Of a DNA stretch of 60,287 nt, positions 1 to 10,548 are shown one piece after another. The notes below the pieces were generated by a model. That model did no database searches. It saw only the letters and a program-made list of their open reading frames with translations, and had not been told where the DNA came from. This stretch comes from Branchiostoma floridae. Taxonomy: Eukaryota > Chordata > Leptocardii > Amphioxiformes > Branchiostomatidae. Both the position numbers and the translations under genes were made by a program. Every line of letters begins with the position of its first letter. The stretch's first letter is position 1. The stretch covers positions 946,908 through 1,007,194 of the forward strand of contig NC_049992.1 of the NCBI RefSeq assembly GCF_000003815.2, read 5' to 3'.

Positions 1-1187
1 ACGATAGAGGAGATCCTGCTATCTCTGGACCAGCACCATGAGGAGAGATCCGTCAGCTTCATCAGGGTCCTGCAGTCCCTGGTAACCGCCATCAACAGGT
101 GGTTCCCTAGCAACAAGGTTTGTTTGTTTGTTTGTTTGTTTGTGAGACACGATAGAGGAGATCCTGCTATCTCTGGACCAGCACCATGAGGAGAGATCCG
201 TCAGCTTCATCAGGGTCCTGCAGTCCCTGGTAACGGCCATCAACAGGTGGTTCCCTAGCAACAAGGTTTGTTTGTTTGTTTGTTTGTTTGTGAGACACGA
301 TAGATGAGATCCTGCTAGCGCTGGACCGGCACCACGAGGAGAGGTCTGTCAGCTTCATCAGGGTCCTGCTGTCACTGGTAACCGCCATCAACAGGTGGTT
401 CCCTAGCAACAAGGTTTGTTTGTTTGTTTGTTTGTTTGTTTGTTTGAGAGACACGATAGAGGAGATCCTGCTAGCGCTGGACCGGCACCATGAGGACAGG
501 TCTGTCAGCTTCATCAGGGTCCTGCAGTCCCTGGTAACCGCCATCAACAGGTGGTTCCCTGGCAACAAGGTTTGTTTGTTTGTTTGTTTGTTTGTTTGTT
601 TGAGAGACACGATAGAGGAGATCCTGCTAGCGCTGGACCAGCATCACGAGGACAGGTCTGTCAGCTTCGTCAGTCCCTGGTAACGGCCATCAACAGGTGG
701 TTCCCTAGCAACAAGGTTTGTTTGTTTGTTTGTTTGTTTGTTTGTTTGTTTGTTTGTGAGACACAATAGAGGAGATCCTGCTAGCGCTGGACCGGCACCA
801 CGAGGAGAGGTCCGTCAGCTTCGTCAGGGTCCTGCTGTCCCTGGTAACCGCCATCAACAGGTGGTTCCCTAGCAACAAGGTTTGTTTGTTTGTTTGTCTG
901 TTTGTTTGTTTGTGAGACTCAATAGAAGAGATCCTGCTAGCGCTGGACCGGCATCACGAGGAGAGGTCCGTCAGCTTCGTCAGGGTCCTGCTGTCCCTGG
1001 TAACGGCCATCAACAGGTGGTTCCCTGGCAACAAGGTTTGTTTGTTTGTTTGTTTGTTTGTTTGTGAGACACGATAGAAGAGATCCTGCTAGCGCTGGAC
1101 CAGCACCACGAGGACAGATCCGTCAGCTTCATCAGGGTCCTGCAGTCCCTGGTAACCGCCATCAACAGGTGGTTCCCTAGCAACAAG
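1..1187 (+). repeat. Eight-unit tandem array of a TTI1 exon plus (GTTT)n
   Basis: Units start near 1, 149, 298, 453, 609, 763, 917 and 1071, giving a period of 148-156 bp. Each unit holds about 115 bp coding for TIEEILLALD...LVTAINRWFP, a donor-like AACAAG/GTTTG, then a (GTTT)n run of variable length, then a GAG/ACACGATAG acceptor-like junction. Unit 5 (from 609) has lost about 12 bp. Unit lengths are mostly not multiples of three, so reading through several units would shift frame; units 4 to 5 happen to be in frame. Most likely only one unit is used as an exon and the rest are decoys. The array starts at the window edge and may continue to the left. Confidence 0.9.
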
Positions 1188-4100
1188 GTTTGTTTGTTTG
1201 TTTGTTTGTTTTATGTCATTGCGCTTTATGTGCCTGCCCTGAAGAATATAGGGGTCGAGGGAAAGATGACTGTTTACAGTTTAGTCCAGTTTATTCAACT
1301 GGTGACACTATGAAGTCCCTCCAGATGACTCTGTCGAATATGAAAGACAAGAGGTCCCTGTCTTGGAGACCAACATCCTCCTCGATCAACTTCCTAAGGG
1401 TCAAGGAAGGTCAACCGCGTCTTAGCTTGTCGTCAGGTCGCCAGAGAAGAACCCTTAATTGTATTCAGTTAATAAAAGATTTTCTTGTAGCATTTACTTA
1501 CCATATGACTAAAACCATGCCCAAAGATGAATGAAAAAGAGAAGAAATGAATGAATGAAAGAATGACTGATTTGCGTGAATGAGGCAATGAGTGAATTTT
1601 TGAATGAGAATATGTAATTGAATGAATGAACAATATTTTTGTGCCCCAGAATGAAGAAGCAAACCAGAGACCATCCAGACCAACCTGGGCTGTGGAGGGG
1701 ACCCAGTCTATCAGGGACTTCCTGGTGGAATATCACCAGACAAAAAAGGTGGCAGATGGTCTCCTTGGTGATGATGACATCACAGTTGTGGAGCATGATG
1801 GGAAGGAGTCTGCAGAGGATGCTGGGAAGGAAGAAGCCATGGAGGAAGCCGACAGGAAGGCTGAAGTTCCTGCACATATCAAGAATGTTCTTGAGGTAAG
1901 GGCTAGCTAGTCTCAAGGGTCTGCTTTAAGAAAAGGAGGCAAATAAGACAATGTTGCCATCTTTGCTTACAGTAATGCTTGTATTCATTGTGTTGGAACA
2001 TTTACATTATTTATCCCTGTTGCATTTTATCTATCATTGGCATTGAATGGCCAAGTGGCTTAATAGTTTACGGTTGCGAGGGGTCACAGGTTCGAAACCT
2101 TACATTTCTGGCTAGACATTGTGTCCTTGGGATTGAGGGCACTTAACTATCCTCACTCCTTCCAGGTTTAAGAATAGATATAGCTGACACCGGTTGGGTA
2201 GGTACAATTCGGTGGAAGGAGAGGGATGGGCTCCGCCTCCAATACCGTGCCCTAGACACAGTGGATAACAGCCCATTGCCCTTACCACCTCAAAAAGACT
2301 ATGGGACTACTGGTACAAGTACCTTTTACCATCAGACTTGGCACTCATGGTTATCGTAACTCTACTTTTTCCTCAGGTGCTTGCCAGGTGCAGACACCTG
2401 ATGTCCTCGGGTGACCCCAGGCTGCGGCTGCAGGTGTTGGATGTCACCTGCGAGGGACTGACGGCTCTACGGGACAACCCAGACCACCTGCTGCCACAGG
2501 TGGGTAGAATACCTTTGAAGTAGGGGACATACTGTAATTCACTTTGTCTTCTCGGTACCAAACTTTCACGGTCTGAGAAAATTTAACTTGTTCTCAAAAC
2601 TAAATGTTCACTGTCGCAGCAAGTGCACATAAAAAAAGTCTGTGAATTATTTGTTATCAGTAATGATAAGTCCACGTTACAGTCGTCACCGTGAAAACCG
2701 TGAACATAAAAGTACATTGAAAATATCAGGACTTACAGTACTTGATATACAGTAAGGGATAATGGCAACATGTGTAGTAGCCTGATGATGATGTACTGTA
2801 AATGCAGAAATGTCCGCGGTGGTTTTATGTTTCCGTTTTTTGCGGTAGCCACCTCAAACTTAAAACCACCCCAAACGTTTTGCCATTATAGTATGTTACT
2901 ACAGTCTATGGCGCTACCGCAAACTAAAAAACACCGTGAACATTTTTGAGCTACCGCAAAATTAAATCCCCGCGAAATTAAATGCATTACATTACCTGCT
3001 TTGTGAAATTCTTGGGTGAAGACTTAACTTCTTGATCCCTTCGAATGAACAGGTGATTATTTGCAATTTGCTACACTGCTTGTTACAGGTGCACCAACTG
3101 TGGCAACCCTTCACACACAGGCTGGAGGACCCAGAACCACTGGTCATTCTCAAGGTCAGTGTTTTAAATTTATGTTTCTAGTTGTCTAGTTTTTGTGTCC
3201 AACACCCATGTTTTAAATCCTTTTGATGTATTGTTATGAGTTTAGTAGAATTGTATCATAGAAACCTGCTAATTTGCCCCCTTCCCCTAGCAGCTGTTTC
3301 AGGTACTGCAGCATCACAGACTAACACCCCCTTGTTGGTTTTATCTCATTGTTTGTTAACACTGACTTTCATATACAGTGTTCATTACAGTGTTTGTAAT
3401 GCTTGTCTTTCCAGGCCTTTGAGACCCTGTGCATGATGGGAAGAGTGTGTGGTGACTTCATCAGGAAGCGTGTCGTCAAGGAGGTGTGGCCCAAGGTCAC
3501 GACCTTTCTCACAAACCAGGCCAAAATCAGGTTCAGACTCATCCTTTTCTTTTGTCTTACGTAATGTTTTGACAATTAAGATGTCTGTATTATTGTAACA
3601 GTTGCAGTCTTACTAACAATATCTTGATTCTACCTACACCTACCGACCTAGTCCCTTGACCTCCAAGTCGTTTGGGGGACAAGGTAGACATGAAGATAGA
3701 GAGTTGTCTCCAGGCTCGTTTTTCCTCTTTCCCTTGCCAGGGTCAGCCTTTTGGTGATTTTGCCACAACATAACAATAACCAATGTTTTCGTACAATCAA
3801 AGATGCATGGTTCCCAGTCGCAAGTCACATTAAAACAGTCCCATCCATTTTTTTAATTTTGAGTTAACCCCACCCTTTCCTCAGCAACTGACTTTTCCCA
3901 GTCCCTCGAGAGTTTGCTGAATCCAGGTTTGACTGTATCTTGGAGCTCTTATTTTTAGTGTGTTTTCCATGAATAGTTAGCCTGGGTACCATCCGGATAG
4001 TAGTACGCTCCGGCGTTCATTATACACTATATACAGTCGCTTCTAGCTCTGACATTAATTATACACTATATACAGTCTCTTCTCTGCTATTCCGTCTGGG

Positions 4101-7100
4101 AACGCGGGCCATCTTAACGTCTGGAATCGTCCAAATTTTGGAAGCAGGCGCTGATTGGTCCCCACAAATGAGCGAATTATGGAATGGGTTCAAGCGATCG
4201 TTCGAACAGGCGTTCCAACACCGGACAAGCCATCCGTCTTCTTGCGGGAGGGCCTGTTGTCATCGAACGAGTGCTCTAGACCCTATTCCTTCATTCGCAA
4301 CGTTAGCACCAAACAGTTTGAATGCGCAAGTCTCCAGACGGATAGCAGAAGCAAACATAGGAGCGAACTACTATCCAGATGGTACTCCTACTCATGTGTT
4401 TGCTCTTTGTTTATTTCTCTAATTTACAAGATCTTGAAATGATCATGTTTATTTTGTTCCCCACCCATACAGCATGAAGACAGGCCCAGCCTACACCCAC
4501 ACAGTAGCACACAGGCTTCAGTCGGCCATCTTAGCAGGGCTGGGACCTCTCTGTCTGCAGTTGGGGGTAGGGGAGACCGAGGTGGAGATGATCGCGTGTG
4601 CCTGTATCCCTTATCTCAGCGCCAGGCAGCCTACAAAACTACAAGAGGTATGCTATTAAACATTGTGACTGTGTTCCAAAGATATTCAAGTGTACAGATT
4701 CATCAGGTTGGTAAGGCACTGAATAATAAGATTATTTGTAAACCATCAAGTGTTTTGTTCAATCTATCTTTTGGTGACTACCATCTTCCTCAGGACAATT
4801 CAATCATTAGGTATTAACATAATTAAGTACAAAGTATTAACTGTCCCATATTAGTGTCCGTACCCCCAGAAGTGGCCGTACCCCCAGTTGTGTCCGTACC
4901 CCCAGTAGTGGCCGTACCGCCAGTTGTGTCCTCAGAGCTTCTGACTGGAATGAAGAAGCTCCGGGGAACACATACAATGAAGAAAAATAACTTTTTATAT
5001 TTGCTTGTGCAGGGTACCTGTGGTATAGTAAAGGAGTTAGCTGCACAATTGAATTACTCATTGAAAATCTGTATTCATATTTGTCTGTACAGGGCGCCTG
5101 TGGTGCAGTAGAGAAGTTAGCCGTACAATTGAATGGACCCTTCCAGCTGAACGCCAAAAGCCCCGCCCCTTGTTCGATGTCGGGTTCTATTTCAAAACCT
5201 CGGTCAAAAATGGCGCGAGTTGCAAAAACATGGCCGCCGCCGCTATTAGGCTGAGGATACTGACTGACTTCGGTTTAGCTATTGGGGCCTTAAAATCCTC
5301 TCAGAACGGGCGACAGAAAAATGCTATGCATTCTTTGTGGAAGGCTACATCCACTGGGTAGAGTCATTTTAGGAGGGGACGTATATAGTTGCGGTAAGGG
5401 CGATATAATTTCAGTCAAAGCGCAGGCGGGAGGCGCTCCATAATATTACCTTGTTAGTGGGCAGGAGTGCCCAGTTTCTGACATGCGGTCGATGCAGGTG
5501 TAAAGCTGGGTACGTATATATGTGACAGGTTGTCTACCGCGTTTGTTGCATACATGGCATGTGCATACATGCTCAGGAGAAAAAAACAAATTAAGAAGAA
5601 AGTAGCTCGGTCACTCGCGGAGAGGGAGCTTGTACCACGTGTCAAATATAAGACACCACTACAAAGTCCGCTAGTGCTGAGTCCCGCCTCTCCTACGAAC
5701 ATTGCTTTACATGCGCATCCTGTCCAGGAAGAAAGTAATGCTATGTAGCGCCTACCCTTCCCAAAACAACAATACTCGGTCGGTATAGTCATAAACAAAA
5801 AAAGGCATAGCATTTTTCTTTGCCCATTCCTGTCCCACTAGGGCTGTTTTTGACCGAGTATTCGAAATAGAATAGGGGGTTCTATTTGTTCGATATGGCG
5901 TTCGGCTGGAAGGGTCCATTACTCATACAATGTAGAATTTTTTTGGTCTTATTTGTTTGTACCAATAACAATAACGCTTACAGTTCTCATTGATGTGTAT
6001 GACTGAGTTGTTATTGTCTGTACAGTGTGCCTGTGTTGTAGTAAAGGAGTTAGCTGTACCATTGAATTACTCATAGAATTTTTTATATAATTATATTTTT
6101 TGTCTGTTCAGGGTGCATTTGGTGTGTTTGATGCCCTGATACAACTGGAGCCGGATGCCGTCTGGTTGATACTGTGTGACGTCTACTGCCCTGTATTACC
6201 CCAGCCACCTCACCCCTGCTTCTCACATGTCAAGGTACAGTCCTTGCCTTAGGCATTAGGCCCTTCTTCAAGGTACAGTCCTTGCCTTAGTCCTTAGACC
6301 CCCCTACAAGGTACAGTCCTTACCTTAGGCATTAGGCCCTTCTACAAGGTACAATCCTTACCTTAGACCTTAGACCCCCCTACAAGGTACAATCCTTACC
6401 TTAGACCTTAGACCCCCCTACAAGGTACAGTCCTTACCTTAGGCATTAGGCCCTTCTACAAGGTACAATCCTTACCTTAGACCTTAGACCCCCCTACAAG
6501 GTACAGTCCTTGCCTTAGTCCTTACAAGGACCTTCTACAACTACTCGTTTCCTATCATATGAATTTCTCGGATAGCATACAAATTGTTGAGATCACATAG
6601 AAGATCTTCCAGCCCTATGCTATATTTGTTTTATTCTATGTTTGATGTTTTATTCGCGGGCAACACAAGTACACCCAAATTTCGTCCTTATTATAGAAGG
6701 CTTGACAACAAATAACCACATAAAAACAATGAAAATGAGATAATTTTAATCTAAAAATGCATACTTAGTCTATTGTCTTTGGCTGGGTCCGCATCACTTT
6801 CCTTTAGCCAACAACATAATATACCTTAGCAAAGTGATAAAACTGTCTGGCAAAAATTAACAAATCGGTTGGGTTCATTCCTTGAGAACATTCTTATCAA
6901 CGTCATTCAATGTATGATATGACGACGTAATCACTGTGTGTAATCTTCATGTAACCCTGAAAAGTCCTTTTGATGTGAATATCACCTGCCCCCGTGTAGG
7001 TGTGTATTTGAACTCTTGTAAGTTAAACACACTTGTAATATTTTTTTATCTTTTCAGGTGTCAGGATCAGCTTCTGAGAAGTCAGAATATGCTAACAACG

Positions 7101-7129
7101 TCACACATCTATTGGAGAAGTTGAGATAG
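1..7129 (+). CDS. TTI1: TELO2-interacting protein 1 homolog, 3' part (partial)
   Basis: TTI1 is a HEAT-repeat scaffold of the TTT complex (TELO2-TTI1-TTI2), which acts with HSP90 to stabilise PI3K-like kinases such as mTOR, ATM and ATR. Exons read here: one in the 1-1187 tandem array (last unit ends at 1187 before GT), 1650-1895, 2377-2499, 3089-3154, 3415-3530, 4473-4647, 6112-6234 and 7058-7129 with stop TAG. Phases agree at every junction from 1187 on (0,0,0,0,2,0,0). Recognition rests on the C-terminal helical repeats: a segment reading VHQLWQPFTHRLEDPEPL, then CGDFIRKRVVKEVWPK, then the CPVLPQPPHPCFSHVK block and a short tail ending LLEKLR, in the order expected for TTI1. The 1650-1895 exon is acidic and low complexity. 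The N-terminal two thirds lies left of the window. The gene is convergent with the MACPF/FReD gene, and only about 400 bp separate the stop codons. A possible ATTAAA poly(A) signal lies at 7479-7484. Confidence 0.85.
1196..1649 (+). other. TTI1 intron after the exon array
   Basis: Non-coding by splice context. The first part is residual GTTT repeat. About 1527-1630 is low-complexity GAAT-rich sequence (repeated GAATGAATGA). Short open frames here show no recognisable domain. Confidence 0.5.
2046..2310 (+). repeat. tRNA-derived SINE
   Basis: A pol III A-box-like TGGCCAAGTGG near 2050 is followed about 35 bp later by a B-box-like GGTTCGAAACC near 2089. A non-tRNA body follows, with sequence typical of deuterostome SINEs. 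It sits in a TTI1 intron, left of the segmental duplication, so copy 2 has no counterpart. Confidence 0.65.
2782..2996. mobile_element. CGCGG-type foldback MITE, copy A
   Basis: Short non-coding element with complementary termini (TACTGTAAATGCA... and ...AAATGCATTACA) and internal alternating GGTGGTTTTA / TAAAACCACC blocks. Relatives lie at 48591-48797 (orthologous position in the duplicate), 42773-43002 and 55453-55628. Presence at the same place in both duplicates means this insertion predates the duplication. Confidence 0.75.
3977..4386. mobile_element. TAGCCTGGGTACCATCC foldback element, empty in copy 2
   Basis: The left end TAGCCTGGGTACCATCCGG is matched in inverted form by the right end near 4370-4386 (ACTATCCAGATGGTACT). 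Copy 2 reads straight through at about 50651 (GAATAGT/CTTACTCATG), so the element is an insertion in copy 1 or a clean loss from copy 2. Internal open frames are not recognisable. Confidence 0.7.
5005..6070 (+). repeat. Degenerate pseudo-exon copies upstream of TTI1 exon 6112-6234
   Basis: Three acceptor-plus-exon-start-like fragments, CAG/GGTACCTGTGG near 5010, CAG/GGCGCCTGTGG near 5092 and CAG/TGTGCCTGTG near 6024, resemble the true acceptor and exon start at 6112 and share a downstream block AGTTAGC...TTGAATTACTC. The true exons join without them at the family's expected spacing, so these look like decoys. Confidence 0.55.
5133..5926. mobile_element. Non-autonomous TIR element (about 790 bp)
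   Basis: Ends are inverted: AATGGACCCTTCCAGC near 5133 and GCTGGAAGGGTCCATT near 5911-5926. The interior holds no recognisable transposase; the open frames at 5170-5361, 5454-5813 and 5530-5748 show no known domain. It interrupts one of the pseudo-exon copies of the TTI1 intron. Confidence 0.6.
6231..6530 (+). repeat. Minisatellite repeating a splice-donor region (about 38 bp x 8)
   Basis: The array starts at the donor of TTI1 exon 6112-6234. Each unit repeats CAAGGTACAGTCCTTACC followed by TTAG-ACC and a CCCCCTACAAG block, so CAAG/GTACAG donor-like sites recur every 37-39 bp. The duplicate has only about four units (52777-52900). Confidence 0.75.
6531..7057 (+). other. Last TTI1 intron
   Basis: AT-rich sequence with no recognised gene or transposase. 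About 95 percent identical by eye to 52910-53411 of the duplicate. Confidence 0.5.
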
Positions 7130-7215
7130 TACAGTTTGTAAAATTGACTTGTAAAATTTTATTTCATTGTTAGTTTACAGACATGTAGAAGTACACAATA
7201 ATATCATGATACATG

Positions 7216-7434
7216 TAACGCTAGTTCACCTTTATTCGCGGGGTGACCTATATCTGTTGTTTATTCTTAGACACAGTATCTAGGGAAACCAAGTCAACAG
7301 ACTGTGGTTCTAAATTGTAATATTTTTAAATAATGCAGTTTGAAACCGCCTCGTCGACTTGATATCCTTAAATACCCTGTCTTTAAAAACAACGGATATA
7401 GGTTATCCCGCGCATAAAGGTGAACTGGCGTTAA
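7216..7434. mobile_element. TTAA-type MITE (GTTCACCTTTAT ends), absent from copy 2
   Basis: Left end CGCTAGTTCACCTTTATTCG and right end CGCATAAAGGTGAACTGGCG are inverted repeats. Copy 2 at about 53570 reads CATGTAACACAGAGTTG straight across, an empty site. A second member lies at 44932-45115 and starts TTAACGGTAGTTCACC. Confidence 0.8.
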
Positions 7435-7469
7435 TGCAGAGTTGTGTAAATTATTTACAAAGAATATTC

Positions 7470-7475
7470 TTTATT
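7470..7475 (-). promoter_or_regulatory. Poly(A) signal of the MACPF/FReD gene
   Basis: AATAAA on the minus strand, 58 nt beyond the stop codon at 7533-7535. It overlaps the region where TTI1 should also terminate, so the two transcripts are tail to tail. Confidence 0.5.
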
Positions 7476-7532
7476 AGGATTAAAGATTTTGCGGATAATT
7501 GAATGTGATCAGATTTAGTAGAGAAAATATAA

Positions 7533-10500
7533 TTATGATGGCCTGATTTTCATGGACACAGACTTCAGGGAGTAACTCCAGCCTCTCCAGTGGTACCACA
7601 CCACACCTTCCGCAGATGGACAGGAGCTCCCACAGTTGCCCAGGTAACGGTCGTTGAGGAAGGAGCGGCTGCAGCAGCGCCCAAACCACCAGCCGCCCTG
7701 TCCGCTCTGCTGAGAACAATGGTTGCTGCTGGTATCATTGTCCCTGTCCACAGTGGAGAACATCAGCCCGTTGTGGTAAGCCATGGAGTCTCCCGCGGTG
7801 CCGGAATACCCGGAAATGTGCAGCCTGTACCCGTCCGACTCACTGGACACCCTGGATGGGAACATTCATTCTCACAATCAGTTAATATGAACAAGAGTAG
7901 GTTTTCAATTTCAGCTGAAGCAGTAGAGAATTGACCAGAGACTGATGTGTGCATGCTTGTGTACGAGACGTTAGAAAACTAACTTTCAGGTTGTTAAAAT
8001 AACCAGGAAGTGCTACAATATATTCATCTAAGAGGCCACACCAAATTTATTTGTTGCTTGTCGGATTTCTTTTCAGAAAAAGTTTGATCGACAGGTCGAA
8101 ACAATTTTTTTTTCAATTTTCAAAAGGTATGGGGTGAAGATATACGGCTTATCTAACACAAAAAACAACAGTCTGAGTAGTTTAATGCCAATGTTTTAAA
8201 CAATGAACCCTTCCTTTGATTTGTTACTAATGTTCTGAACAAAGGGCATTGTTTTTAGACTGAAATAATGTGTATGTGGCTCTGAATGGTAATATTTACA
8301 GGTTTATGGTAGCAAAACCTGGATTATTTTTTCTCGGAACTTATTTTTTTTAATGGAAAAAACGAGCATGGGCAAATCCGTGAAGCAAGAAATGAAATTG
8401 GTGTGACCAGATGTATATACGTCCGGACTGTCGGGTGTCATTTTGGGGCTAGAAGGAACAGGTTGGGTCTAAACTTTCACAGGCAGATAAAAATTTTGTT
8501 TTGTTTGGTCGACCTTTCACTGAGGGCATGGATATCCCGTGGTCATGTGCCGGAAGTAAATGGAAGATCACGACACCCACATTTTAGGCTTGCTAAAAGG
8601 TTGTTTAGGATTGAGATGTCCTTCAAAGTGCCTTCTGATTATTTTATCATTTGTATTTCCATGGGATTTCCTAAGGAAGAGTAGTACTACCAACCTAAAT
8701 GTGCTGTATTCTGCGAATTTCTGGTTCCCTTCCCAATCCTGAAGTTCAATCCGCAGCACGTACTCTTTCTGATTGGTCAGGAGGTGGATGTTCTCGTTCC
8801 CCAGCCAGTACTCTCCGTTCTTGTTCCCAAAGCCCAGTTTGTACTCCTCCCAGGTCCGGTTGAAGGGGACCGACCCGTCCTGCCGCCGCTGGATCACAGT
8901 CCAGCCGCCTCCTGTGGAATAAACACTCTGGATTAGTTTGGTGAGTTTAAAGGAGTTGAAGTGATGATATCACAAAAGTTGTTCGCACTGCCACTGTAAA
9001 GATCGACTGCGGCTGTTTGGACTGTTGACGATGTTCTGTATTCCAGCATGTGACAATGTGTAAAATAAAAAGGGTAGAAACTAGAAGCTTACGAAGACTT
9101 CTGAAGGCAAACCCAGGTTCACATCTGCGTACATGGCTGATTCACTGTCACTTTACTTTTTATCTTTTCAAAGATATCAGATATGTACCGTCAGGTCATT
9201 TTCATCTTCCGGCAACATATGCCATTGCTTATACAGTAGAAATAATATTATAAGCATAATAAAATAGTTGAATGTAAGTTCATCTGTGACGGTAGTTAAC
9301 ATAATGATACGATTTTTAAGACTTTATATCCGTACACAAAAATAAAGCGCTTACCAACAAGCTTTCGATTAGTCCTCTGATCCTTCTCAAGTTGTAATGA
9401 CCCAAGACCTAAGTCGCACTTCCGGAACGGAAGTGTGACGTCAGTAAAGGGTCAAAGGTGCTTGACAGTCGGTATCGGCCCCCGTCTCGGTTGAGGGAAG
9501 GTTGATGGGCTCTGATGTAAATGGCCTCTTTCACTCCCCTGAGAAAGTAATCCTGTTCGAAATCAAGTATCCCCACCTTGTCGAAATCCACAGAGTGTCC
9601 CGGAGATTCTATGTGGATGTGTTGTGCCACCTCCGATGTTTTGACTGAGCTGGGCCGTCTATGCTCTAGAAACCTGGTTCTGAGAGCGCGGCTAGTTTCA
9701 CCTACGTAGGACTCCTGACAAGGGCCACGGATGTTTTGGCCTTGGCAAGGAATGTGGTAAATGACACCACACTTATCAGCCTTTGGAGTTTTATCCTTAG
9801 GTGCAACCAAATACTGTCTCAGGGTCTTTGTGGGTTTGAAGCACGTTTTGACTCCGTGCGTGTCAAAGATTCTCCTGAGGGCCTCTGAGAGGTCTTTTAC
9901 GTACGGGAGTATGACAAAACCTCTGTTGACACGACCAGGATCACGGTTAGTAGAACTGGGTTTCTCTATAAACCAGATGTTCCTTCTCTGATAGTATATC
10001 TTCTAGAGCATAGACGGCCCAGCTCAGCCAAAACATCGGAGGTGGCACAACACATCCATATAGAATCTCCGGGACACTCTGTGGATTTCGACAAGGTGGG
10101 GATACTTGATTTCGAACAGGATTACTTTCTCAGGGGAGTGAAAGAGGCCATTTACATCAGAGCCCATCAACCTTCCCGAGACGGGGGCCGATACCGACTG
10201 TCAAGCACCTTTGACCCTTTACTGACGTCACACTTCCGTTCCGGAAGTGCGACTTAGGTCTTGGGTCATTACAACTTGAGAAGGATCAGAGGACTGATCG
10301 AAAGCTTGTTGGTAAGCGCTTTATTTTTGTGTACGGATATAAAGTCTTAAAAATCGTATCATTATAATAAAATAGTATCGCTTATGAATCGCTGCTGATA
10401 AGAAAAAATAACTCACAGCAATCCCCGTGTACAAGTACAGTACCTGCTGTATCCATATCACAGTAGGCCTGCACACCAGACTGGAGGGATCCGACTGTGT

Positions 10501-10548
10501 AGACTCCACTGGTCAGTCCGGAGGCTTTATATGCAGCGCAGTCTGTCC
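7533..10548 (-). other. Fibrinogen-related domain (FReD), exons 24-26
   Basis: Residues 1442-1654, about 213 aa, the usual FReD length. Exon 24 (10548-10444) has DCAAYKASG and AYCDMDTAG; exon 25 (8911-8695) starts GGWTVIQRRQDGSVPFNRTW and continues LGNENIHLLT; exon 26 (7851-7533) has the calcium-site motif FSTVDRDND, GGWWF and the C-terminal SVSMKIRPS. FReDs of ficolins, tachylectins and FREPs bind acetylated glycans or other surface ligands, so this is the probable recognition end. Exon 24 joins exon 23 directly; the EGF exon present in the duplicate is absent. Confidence 0.85.

Noticed and set aside
167-610. Long minus-strand open frame over the GTTT/exon array
   Set aside because: Shadow of the tandem repeat: QTNKQTNK runs are the reverse of (GTTT)n, and splice and homology evidence supports the plus strand.
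2046-2120. Functional tRNA gene
   Set aside because: A-box and B-box-like sequences are present but no full cloverleaf can be drawn and SINE-like sequence follows.
10042-10257. Separate plus-strand Penelope gene
   Set aside because: It is the inverted arm of the 9268-10363 insertion and duplicates the minus-strand coding end; not an independent gene.
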